Positions 49,921 through 61,100 of a stretch of 64,000 bases of DNA are shown in pieces (within the stretch, counting starts at the first letter, position 1; each line of letters starts with the position of its first letter). The position numbers were made by a program, and so were the translations under genes. The DNA is taken from assembly GCA_031841125.1 (NCBI GenBank), contig CM063106.1, forward strand, positions 31,492,001 to 31,556,000. Reading direction: 5' to 3'. Source of the DNA: Acanthococcus lagerstroemiae. Taxonomy: Eukaryota > Arthropoda > Insecta > Hemiptera > Eriococcidae. Under the pieces are notes generated by a model. That model was not told the origin of the DNA. It did no database searches and saw only the letters and a program-made list of their open reading frames with translations.

Positions 49921-50649
49921 GGTTTCACACGTATCCGACATGTCGCTGTCGGTCTAACAGCAAATAGCAACGGTTCCATCCATCATTTTGTCGGATACAT
50001 GTCGAGGCAAGAGCCGACATTCCTCGATATCAACGGTCGATCACGCAGTCTCCGGGATCGATCATGACCGCCCCGCGCCTCTCCTGCTACCAGGCGTCGC
50101 ACTCAAATAGCGTATGCCCTTCGACCATACAAGTGTACCGTCAATACATTCCTCAATATACGGCGATTCCTTGCTAGTAAGGAAGAAGATTACGTAAAAT
50201 CTCGATGTGCTCTGGAAAAATAGAAAACGGTATTAAATTCTGACGTTCGAATTCTACTGCACTCGCGAACAAGATCGAAAAGTTATGCACGATTGTTCCG
50301 CGCTTTCGTAATTCATTGCCTGTGAAACTTATTTGTAGAGAACACAGAGAGTCTCCGATTGTCGAAATATGAATATTTTTGATATATATATATATAACAC
50401 TACTGAACAATAAAGGGGGAAAATTCGATGTTCCACGAATTTGAATGATTGATTCTGGAATACTTTTCAACGCTGAAGACGATGTTGTTCTTTGTTTTTT
50501 GATAGCAGCTCGAGATTATTCGTAATGATCTGTGTAACTGCCGCTGTTCTGATGGATGTTTTCATGGGAAAGCTCAAACTCTTCAATTTTCAAAATGCAA
50601 TTATTGAATGCAACCTGTATTGGAATAACATTGGTGGAATAGGATACTG

Positions 50650-50853
50650 CAGGGGTTCCAAACAAATAATTTTCAAGGACCCCTGAAAAAATCCCTATAA
50701 TTTCAAGGATCCCATATGTATATAATGCATTTAAATATACTTCAAATTTGCTAAAACTGTCAAATTCCTGACGAACAAAACATTTTCGGATCAGCGGTCG
50801 CGGACTCTTAAGTCACCCCCGGGGGTCCGCGGACCACCTGTTGGGAACCACTG
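50650..50853. mobile_element. hAT-like MITE
   Basis: Ends CAGGGGTTCCAAACAAAT and GTTGGGAACCACTG. Flanks GGATACTG (50642-50649) and GGATATTG (50854-50861) match at 7 of 8. The CCCCCGGGGGTCCGCGGACC core before the right end is typical of such hAT elements. Confidence 0.88.
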
Positions 50854-50999
50854 GGATATTGTATGCAAAAATACCTGTAAATTAACAGGTATTGGCCTTT
50901 TGACAAAATGATAAAATAACTTTGTCGTGACATAACAAAAATCATGAAAAGACAAAATGACAGAACTCCAAACAAAACATACCGTGTATATTCCTATAA

Positions 51000-52777
51000 G
51001 AAAGGGAGTTCATGGTGCAAAAGTTTGATTTTATTCGATGAAGACGGTGTTTTCAGGCTATCAAGTGAAACAATAATCCACCCCGCACTATTCATAATTC
51101 TAGAGCACGAGGTATACTACTCACTGAGTACAAAATGGATCATCAGATTCACTAAAGTAATTTTAGAATATATTATAGATACTTTTCTTCAGCCTTTCAG
51201 CCTACTTATACAGTACCTAGATAATTCTAAAAAAAAAATAATAATAATAAATATATAAAAATGAGGATATCTTAGAAATTTATTCCACGGTTATAGCTAT
51301 TTTTGTGTTTTTAAAGAGACACTCCATTAGGCAGATTTTATCTTCAGATAGGCACATGATATTTCACATATTATGTAGTATAGTTCCTCTTCACAATTAC
51401 TGCTCAGTGTTAGTATATCATAGTCTTCTTTTAAGGCCATAGGTATACTAGATTTTAAACTTGTTCTTCCGGTTTTTTTTTTTTCTGTCAACCTCCACCA
51501 TCTATATCAAGAGTCTATAACGAACTTCGACCTTTATTTCAATACAACGATACATAAACACATGGAGGGCTGGGTACAAAAAGTAGTTCAGTTGATTTTC
51601 TTGCGGTAGAGTTAACCAACAACAAATATGACCTTAGGTAACATAGTCGGTCATTATAAGGAGGAAAAACTCAACCACTTCTTGTCCTTTACAAAAGCCT
51701 CCCTAATAAAGCAAAACCATAAAAATAATTCAATTTATAATACTACTACAGTATGGATATTTTCACGAAGTAAAATTGAAATGAGTAAGGTAACTATCTC
51801 ATCAAGACATTAATTCGATTAAAATCCATAACTCATCGCCGTGGCAATGAGAAACCAAAACACCCTTGATCTACGTTCGAAATACAACACGCAATTATGA
51901 CCTCTAAGAAATCCTCACACAACTGACAGGTCAATTAGCAATTATTTCTAATGTAAAAGTACTGCCGACTCATTTGAGGAACAGTCTCCTCAGAAATAGT
52001 AAATTATATAAAATCGTGCCGTAATTACGTTACATTCGTGTCACAACTGATCGAAAATACTCCCGTTTTCACTATACTGGTCAGAAAAAAAAGTTTTCAT
52101 TTCCGAAAATGTATTCTGAAATATCGTTCTTGTTTTTCGTTTCATTCGCTAACAAAATTAACCAAATTTTAGCCTAACTTCTCTTTCTTTCGTTTGGCAG
52201 TATAAAATAACAGAAATGATTGTCAACTCGGGCTACAAGTTTCAACAAAAAAATATCTAAGTTCTCTGACAATTTTAGACTGAAAAAATAAGCAAACTGA
52301 TTTCTGTAAAGTTATGAAAGTCTCTTTACTGTATCTACTTCAAAAACTGGCATGGAAATAAGAATAAAAAGTGAAGACATAGATGAACTTCCTTCCCTAA
52401 CACGCTTTCTCTCCTCCAGATCTTGACTGAAACAGTCACAGAAAAATACAAAATTTCAAGCATGTTGGAATCTTGCCGTTACATCCGAGCGTAGAAATTA
52501 AATACCTACTGAAGAAATTGAACACAAATAGATCCTGCTCGATACTGTACACCAATTTTAATGCTTGTGATAGTTTTATCACACAAATTGAAGAGAATGC
52601 CCACGAATGAGGCTATAAATAACATAGCATATTATGTTACTTTTCAGTACATAAAGGAGTAACATCCTTAAAACGTTAACAAATTACCAATACTATTTTC
52701 TTGTAACATGCGTAACGGTTCAGAAGTCAAGTTTACCAAAAGCACAATAAATAAATAAATAGTATAATCAATTGCAA
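51000..52777. other. region downstream of SAC1, no further gene
   Basis: Contains the 3' UTR of SAC1 (AT-rich, minus strand below 52778; an AATAAA candidate on the minus strand was not fixed). Frames are short. A poly-T run lies at 51473. Confidence 0.4.
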
Positions 52778-53744
52778 TTACAACGACACGGAATGGTGAC
52801 TCTTTTCATAGAAGGTTATTCGTTTCAAGTCTAGTAGAGTTAATTTTGGATAATCTACGAATTCTGCGCCATAATATACGATGGTGCTGAGTGTGATGCA
52901 TACCATTACAAACCAGAAAATAATAGATAAGCAGGTACTGGTTGAATATTCTGCAATTTAAAGAAAGTTTTCAAAATACAATATGACATTGCGAAGTCAT
53001 TAGCACTTCAGAGTTCAGACTAATTTCATAATAATATTTTTTATAAATTTATAATCCATTAATAAAACAAATAATAACGATGACAAACCTGTTGGAAAAA
53101 TAGTGTTTGCGAAAAACATAGCGATGGCGAACAACAAAATCATTTGGAACTGAAAAAATGAAATTTAGAGTAAATTAGCACCTTCAAATTTAAAAAACCT
53201 AATCGATCAGGTTAAATGAACGGACGGTTCACATTTTTGTTGAAATTTACACTAATAACGTGATTCATATTTTTTATTGCGATGATTAAATTCAAAATTC
53301 TACCATTAGAGATTTCCACGACGGAGAAGTTTTCAATGGACATTCGACAGTATTACATTCTCCTTCTTTCACAGTGTAATTTCCTAGAACTAGATCTATG
53401 GAATCCTGAAGAGGGGAAAAATAAAATGACAGATTGGGTTTATGAATTATGGATTCAGTGAAACAACAAAATAAATAGATTAGTTGATAATTTACCTGTC
53501 TAAAGCCATCTTTCAGATTATTTTTATAATACCGCAATAATGAATTATATCCATCTCTCAAGATGCCCATATGAGTTCTTCTCCCAGTTCTGGTGTAATC
53601 CGTTTTCAGGGCTCCTGTACCCGAATACTGAACCGATATGCAATCCGCGTGATCTGCCCATATGTTTTGAAACAGTCGGTAGAAATCCATTTCACCTTTA
53701 ATTTCTCTATCTTCTTTAATAAGTTCAAATTGCTAGAAAAAAAA

Positions 53745-53781
<37 letters not shown>

Positions 53782-56700
53782 GTCTTACAAAAAATGCTTC
53801 TATTGTCTACATGACAGGACACCGCAGCCGGGTTGATATTTTTAAATACCTGCAGTACTGTTGACAAACTCCTCCACGCGATCATACTTTGCACTACATT
53901 AGTTCTGTCTAAACAGTCGATACAGTTCGTTCGAAACACTCCTTCTTGTAACGATATCAATCGTTTATTTCTGTCCATGAGAAAATAATTGAACTGATCC
54001 TGGTCGACGGATAATTTATCAACTAAAAAGTTCAGCTTGTGATACTGCATGTTTTTACATTCCCGATGAAAATCGTAGGCCTCATACCTAATAAAATCAG
54101 AATAGAAGACAAAAAAGCTTATCTCAATATTGTACTTACACAATGTAATAATTATAATAATAATAAAAAAAAAAAAAACGAAAAAGTACAGGCCACGGAT
54201 GAATTTCAAATTATAGTTATTACGATTTTGTTCCTATGACTTATTAAGAGGGTCTGGTTGGCCGAGTGGATAGCACGTATAATAATCTATGGCAGGAGGA
54301 ATACCAAAATGGAAAAACTGGAAGAAGAACAGCTGCACTAATACCAACTATAAAGGAAAGACTTCAAAACAAAGCGCTAATACCAAATTTCTATCTAACT
54401 CGGTTTCTAACGGGGCATGGGAACTTCGGGGAATATCTCAAAAAATACAAAATAACAGATATAGACACTTGTATAAATTGTAAAAGCGACGAAACAGATA
54501 CACCTGACCACACATTCTTAAAATGTTCTACTTTCAAACATATGAGGGCCAAATACAACATAAAAGAAACCAATCAAAACTGGTTCGAAGAAAAAGAAAG
54601 CACACAAAAACCATCAATTATGTCAATGAAATTATGAATATTAAAGAGAAGTATAATAACTAGGTACAATAGCTGCAGCTACAAAAACAAAATTTTTCTA
54701 TTCGGACCAAATAAATTAATTAATAATAAAACCTAAAAACTTTTCCCTCTATTAATATAAAAATAACCTATCCCAATGAATGAATTTAATAATATGTATA
54801 ATAAAACTTTTATTATTACTTTAGAATTTTCAAAAACTATATTTAATAATTAAATTAATAAATTATGTATATTTTAATGTGCAAAATTAAAAAATTATGG
54901 TAAGACTATTAAAAAATTGTAACGACCTGCGGAGCACCGATAAGCTTAAGAAGCAAAAGTGGTCCCCAGGTCAGCACAATATAATGTATATGTAATATGT
55001 ATGTAAAATAAATAAATTTAGGGGGAAAAAAAAGAAAAAAAAAAGAAATAAAACCAGCCTCCCCGACGTCTTAGAGGCAATGCCCGAACGGGCGGATTCC
55101 AGAGCTCGGGTTGAGTAAAAAAATTAGAAAGGTTACGACTGATTAAACGTGTACGATCGAGTTACTTGTGAATAAACGAGAGAAATTTTCCTCTATACCC
55201 TCAACATACGTCTTTGCTACCCACAATGAGTCTTCATAACCAATATATAAGAAAGTATACTTACTTCACTCTACTATCATTCATTTCTTCAATAATAGTT
55301 TTGAATTTTTCTTGCAATTCACCTTCGCGTCCCTTATGATCAATCTGGAGACAGAAATACCAAAATCATTCACTAAGAAAGTGAACACAAAGGTGACTCG
55401 ATAAACGCTGATATTTTTATTTTGTAAAAACTAACTAGATTAATCATCACTATTTTGCCATAATTATTCGTTATCTCCTTCAAATGTTTACGACAAGCTT
55501 CCGCGTGCTGCTCGAGAGGTACAATTACAGGCGGTGGCTTCAATTTCAAATTCGGATATTGGTGCCAGAATAATGGTATGGAGCCACGGATCTAAATTAC
55601 AAATTTAAATCAAGGCAACGTCAATGAAATCATGAAAAATGAGATTCGCATAGTTTTTCTTTCTTCATTTCAGCAGAACAATTTACCTGCACAAACGAAC
55701 TTTTCGCTCCTTCGTATTCAACAATTTGTTCGGTTTCAACAAAATTCGCAACATTTCCAGACAAGTCTATACCGCGTCGATATAGACGTGTTCCAGCACG
55801 ACGACAATTGCGTCTGGATATAATGGTCCATGTGAACGTTTTATGCTCCTCAGTTCCTCCATATTCGAAAGTGTACGGGACAAACGAAACAACTGAAATG
55901 TTAGTCAAGGAGAATCATACGCCAGTAGGTTGAAATAGACCACGACTAACAAAGCATACATCAAAACTCATCCAAAGGATACATCCGTGAATCACAGGCA
56001 CGCAAAATTTATGTAGATCTGGAATAATGCAGAACTGTTCCAAGAGGTGACCGTTCCAGATGAAACGCGGATCTGCCCGCTTGAACATTGGAATCTAAAA
56101 AATAAAAATGTTGAACTACTTCCTACCATCCCTAAAATTCAGAATATTATAATGAGATAGATTGTTTCGTAATTCAAATCTAAATGTACCTAGAACTGAC
56201 ACCTACAACATTAATATCAAATTAGTCAAACAAAACGAATGACTCGCGGACTACTTACGCCTAAGAAATCAGGTGTTGTGCTGTGTAGTCTTTGCAAAGT
56301 ATGTGTGATGTCGTACGTATACGAATAAAAGAAATCAGGAGTACTAAATACACTTTTTACCATACTAACGTAAATCTTATTGACTTCTTCCTGAAACAGT
56401 CAATTGGTCAATTAAGTCACACGTCACATCTGAAGTCATTATTTTATACGACATGCAATACACTACATCGAGAACTTTGTAGCTTTCCCAGACGTCTGTA
56501 CAGAAAAGTTAGAACATTTTCACCAACTTCGTTCGTTGAAGTTCGAAAAGAAGTGATTCAAGTGCGTTTAACAAGCTGACTTTACCTGCTTTTGATTCAA
56601 ATGCAAAAAAGCTTTCGGGAATGGTATTAATTCGATGTTCTCAATGCGCCAAATATCATGATTCGATAATGGTCCCATACGTTTCCTTTCAGTAATTACA

Positions 56701-57350
56701 ATCAAATAATACCCAGCAAGCAATCGGATTCTTCCCAAGACTCCGAAAATGGTAATCATTTTAGCTGTTGGTGGAATTTGACCATTGTTAGCTGAAAGCA
56801 AGTAAATGTGAATAATTAATCAATATTACAGGATATCATAAAATTCCACTCTATATGTAAGCATATGTCAGTTAAATTACTTTGCAAAGACATTTCTTGA
56901 GTAACTCGGTCAATGTACAACAGTACGGATTCATTCTCGATTGGTTGCAAATAATAACTATCACTGGTGGTGTACCTGCAAAAGAAAGAGGACATCATTA
57001 CATGCGAATCAAATCTTATTCAACATCAGGCAAGTATCAATGTTAGATAGAAACGATAGACTTTCATCGGAGACATTGAGAAAACACGTAGCATACTCTA
57101 GAAACTCAATTCATAGTGAATTACAAGAACTTGATTCTCAAGGCTGTTGACATTTCTTTCAAGTTCTCTCTATATGAAAGGATTTTATAATGAAATATTT
57201 TCACGAAAATAGCGGGTAAGAATGCATACGATTAGAGACTGAATCGCAAATTAGAAATATGTGATTTAATGCCTCACGAACGTACAAATTCAAACTATCA
57301 TAGAGTTTGGAAAATTTCCCAGGATCCGGTTTGGTATCGTAATTCTCCAT
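52778..57350 (-). CDS. Sac1: SAC1 phosphoinositide phosphatase (complete, 13 exons)
   Basis: Integral-membrane lipid phosphatase of ER/Golgi that dephosphorylates PI4P and other monophosphoinositides. Exons, in gene order: 57350-57286, 56975-56881, 56791-56586, 56390-56259, 56094-55983, 55892-55687, 55591-55436, 55344-55265, 54087-53850, 53732-53496, 53405-53304, 53149-53089, 52950-52778. All have GT/AG borders and phases that join without a stop, giving 620 residues (human SAC1 is near 587). The SAC domain includes [15 protein letters not shown] and the catalytic CX5RT loop [14 protein letters not shown] (Cys about 406, Arg about 412). Two hydrophobic segments follow at about 544-564 and 570-592, as in SAC1 and unlike FIG4 or synaptojanin. 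The N-terminal splice (donor GTACGT) was chosen because it restores alignment length to the family. The extreme C-terminus (SHHSVSL) lacks the dilysine retrieval signal of vertebrate SAC1. Intron 8 holds a LINE and SINE remnant. Family call is very sure; exon edges are read by eye. Confidence 0.95.
53738..53780 (+). repeat. (TAA)n microsatellite in SAC1 intron 9
   Basis: About 13 repeats of AAT directly upstream of the exon 10 acceptor. On the gene strand it reads as (TTA)n leading into a T-rich tract and CTAG, so it may act as the polypyrimidine stretch. A shorter related tract lies at 54150-54180. Confidence 0.9.
54249..54275 (+). mobile_element. SINE head fragment in SAC1 intron 8
   Basis: GGTCTGGTTGGCCGAGTGG with A box, cut off after GATAGCACG. 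The matching tail is at 55057. Confidence 0.8.
54276..55056 (+). pseudogene. 3' end of an R1/jockey-like LINE inserted in a SINE
   Basis: About 115 codons read [20 protein letters not shown], then [15 protein letters not shown] and the knuckle [19 protein letters not shown], which is the C-terminus of an R1-type polyprotein. It is followed by a 3' UTR and an A-rich tail at 55022-55050. It lies antisense in intron 8 of SAC1. The missing middle of the SINE shows loss of target sequence on insertion. Confidence 0.8.
55057..55130 (+). mobile_element. SINE tail fragment in SAC1 intron 8
   Basis: CAGCCTCCCCGACGTCTTAG..GGGCGGATTCCAGAGCTCGG matches the last 70 bp of the SINE family. Its head is at 54249-54275. 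Confidence 0.85.
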
Positions 57351-58156
57351 GGTGAATTAATGTTAAAGATGAATCGCGAAAAACTGGTAGAGTAACGAAT
57401 AAAGCGGCAGAATAAACGACAGAAATGCCAAAAATTTAATCACCAAGGATCAAAATTCAAAATCAAATTCTAAACTTTGTAAACGGAACACCCACACGAA
57501 AAAGGATTATTATCATCTAAACGCATTCTCAGGATGATAACAAGATAACGTCTACGGACGATAATACGTCACGAGATGATCAGTGTTACCAATTGGCAAT
57601 TACCAAAACACCAAGTTGAAAAACAAGACAAAGCTAAAGCAGTGGGGAGGAGGGTCGGGGGTACTCCGTCGACGCCCGAATTGAACTGAAGAACTGTGCA
57701 TGTGTACGTGTACCGTGTAGTAGTAGTAGAGTGAAGGAGACAAAAAATGGTGAAACAAACAGCGCTCGACACTAGCTGTGGCCTACTCTCGAACTATTTA
57801 CAACGACGCGAAACGACGAAGAGTGGGCGATCTATTACGAAGTAATATATATACGTTATCTCTGGAAACAGATAAGGATTAAGGAAAAATATCAACTATG
57901 GTGATAGTCGAATTTCTTCATATCTATCAGTAAGTGAAAAATGCGGAAATTAAAGGCAGACAGAATATTCGACGATCATTTACAATTAGTTTCTAGTTGA
58001 TTTAAAGTTCATTCGTGTTTCCAGCAGAAACACCCGTCATGTAATTATGTTTACTTATGTATCTGGTTACTAATTTCATTCAACAAACACTCATTCTGGT
58101 ACAAACATTTTAGGAACTTCCAGTCATGCTAATTAGGTGATCTGCAATAGCTGAAA
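57351..58156. promoter_or_regulatory. head-to-head intergenic region between SAC1 and dystrobrevin
   Basis: About 806 bp separate the two divergent start codons. The stretch must contain both 5' UTRs and probably both promoters, unless further non-coding first exons exist. No clear TATA box in the right place was identified. The part at 57640-57740 is somewhat richer in G+C. The promoter role is inferred from position only. Confidence 0.5.
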
Positions 58157-61100
58157 ATGGCAGTAAGCGGGAGACCAGTTGAACAGCGGTATTTTTTTCT
58201 ACAAGAACTACGTACTCAAAATTTCGACCTGATCCGATTCGCCTCGTATCGTACAGCTTGCAAATTACGATTCATCCAAAAGAAAACGTATTGTAAGGGT
58301 GCACTGTTTACCTGATGAGTATGGTTTAATTGAGACTGTAATAATTGTAAGATTCTACCGCTGATTTTGTGGCTTTATTTGCAGTACATTCTATTGATAT
58401 CTGGAATGTAATCGAATCGTTTCGGGAAAATGGTCTGAATACATTGGAACATCAATCTGAAATAAATATCACGAGATTAGAAGCGCTGATTTCGAATCTG
58501 TTCCATAATTTGAACAAACGTTTACCATCACAACAGCAAGTTTCTGTCGAGTCGCTGTCCTCGTTAATGTTAAATTGGTTGTTATCTACCTATGGAGCGT
58601 GAGTATTTTTGTTCAGGTCCTGAGGATATGTTTCCATTTGTAAATTAATAATTAACGATGTGCGTCAGTGTATTCCCTGAGTAATAATTTAGTCCTATTC
58701 TATGTGTAGCATTTCCCTTATTGTGTGGTATGATGACCTTCTTGTGATATCAACCCCCTCCCCTTTCCGAATACTACATCGCATTATTTTTTCCAGCAAA
58801 CTTATCAGGACTTTTTACCATAATTCTTCTGTCTCCTCACTGACACATGAATGAGATAGCAGAGTATTTAAGAATACTTGAACTTATTTAAATGAATCAT
58901 TAACATGTTACCTCAGATGTCAAGTAAAGTATCACATTTTGAATGTTCCAGGGAAATAAGTGGTAAAATGAAAGTGCTGTCGGTGAAAGTTGCCTTAGCT
59001 ACAATGTGTTCCGGAAAACTGATGGATAAACTTCGCTGTATGTACTTTATAATAGTTTATGTTGTTGCTAACTGCTATTCATTCATTTACGTACTAACCG
59101 TACCAGGGGCGTAGCCACGGGGGTAGCCCCTCCCCCTTTTTTACCAAGTCTGGCTACGCCACTGAACCGTACGTGTTAATGAATGGAACAGGCTTTTGAT
59201 TAAAATGTCTGTGCGATTCATAAAAACACTGCCTTTCTCAAACTATAAATTCGGGTTCATGTACCTACCACCATTTTTGTAGCTAAGTCTGTAGGAAAAC
59301 AATTTATAGCAGAAACGTGATTTGATACACCTATGCTAGATAGAAAGAGAAACGCCAGTTTTGAACCAGTATTCTGCCTTTTGTAGATTGAGCATCACTT
59401 TTGGGCAGGGATGGGCTAGATTATGTGTCTAGTTAGCTAAGATCATGATAAGCAAGTAATATAAAAAATTAAAAAGCATCGGATCGATTTTCTCACGCCC
59501 GTACACTCTTTTCCCCCGCAGGTCGCGTACACTCGGAATTAACGCTTTATTTTGGTTGATTTCCTTGAATACTTTTCTTGTTGATCCGCTTGTTGATAAA
59601 ATCTCCTCAATAATTTTGCTATCAAATTTCCTCACATCATTTCTAATTTCTATTTTTATTTTTTTCCTCAAATATACCAAGTCCAGCTTCTCCCTGAAAG
59701 ACTTACTATCTTTCCTCTCTAGTTCCTCTCTTTTTTCAATTAAAAGTTTTGTTTCTGCTGATAGTTTGTCATCCGGTTTTGTTTTAACATGTACTTTGCC
59801 AAATTCGTTTGTTGTATCCATAATTGCTATTGCAACCGAGTCGTATGCCCCCTGCAGGGTAAAGTGTGCCCACTCACGCTCAATCTTATCTAGTCGTTTT
59901 ATAAGCGCTTCCCTTGCAGCCTGTAAAGCATATACCGGAATGAGTTTTTCCTTTGCAAACTCTTTTTTACTATTTTTATATCTTACCCTATTTGGAAGGC
60001 AAATAGTAGCTCTGCATAACCTATGATCCGAGCTAAAGCGGAAGCCCGGCAGAACTGTCACATCCTCTACTGTAGACATATAATTTGTAATGAAATGATC
60101 TATTTCATTCTTATACTTTCCGCCGGGGGACTGCCACGTCCATTTCAATCTTTGTTTTTTTGAGAAAAAAGTATTAGCAATCGAAAGGTTCTTCTTTACA
60201 CAGAAATCAACAAGTTTTGCCCCATTTAAATTTCTACGACCCATTCCAAACTCCCCGTATTTTCCAAATGATTTTCTTTTTGTCCCACAATGGCATTCCA
60301 GTCCCCCATTAAAAAGTTATAATATTCCCTCTGCGAGTCCAGTATTAATTCGAGATCAGCATAAAATTTGTCAGATTCCTCTTGCTCTGCACCGAGAGTA
60401 GGAGCATACACTGAAATCACCAAGGCTTTCCTATTTTTGCCCACACTTAATTTTAAAAAACATATCCTTTCCGATACCCCCTGGATAACTTCTACGTCCT
60501 TCATTATATGTGCATGAATTCCGCAAGGAGCTGGGTCCCATGTGGAGAAGACATACCCGGGACAGAAAGAGCTGGAAGGATAAAGTGAGGGAACTGGGGG
60601 TGGCTCATACCCAATAATGGGTGGGTAGAGAAGGCTGAGGGCAGGGAGGGGCCCGCTTCCCCGTCTTACCCTCGGCACGGTAAGTGCAAAGAGAAGTGTG
60701 GAATAGAACGGAATACCCAACAAGAGCTGTAAATAAGTAAATAACCGATTCAGGTCACAAGATTATTATCAAAAAACAAGTATTGAATCATAAGTAGAAT
60801 CATGATCGTGTGATCTTGATCTTTAGATCACGATTTTTCCCGATTTTTTAAATCTTTGATCGAAAGATCATATGATTTTGCCAGTCTATACTCTTAGCAT
60901 TACCGAACTTTAGTTTTAGGATCCAGAAGGGCTGTCTATCGTGGTCAAAAAGTCAGTCTCCCAGTAATAGATTTTTCATGTATTTTCCAAATTTTCTCTG
61001 GGATCACTGTCGACTGTCAAGGAGGTTGAGCTCTCTAGCCGCCTCCTTCCAAAAAGTCCACCAATATTCAGATAGTGGGCGGTCTGGTTGGCCGAGTGGA

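Noticed and set aside
53733..53864. Asn-repeat protein frame around 53738-53780
   Set aside because: It is the (AAT)n microsatellite in SAC1 intron 9 read in frame.
57272..57278. SAC1 exon 1 donor GTGAGG at 57277
   Set aside because: It gives the wrong phase for exon 2; the upstream GTACGT at 57285 joins in frame and restores family length.
59556..60026. 156-codon Ser/Leu-rich plus-strand frame
   Set aside because: Exact antisense of the LINE endonuclease/linker frame.
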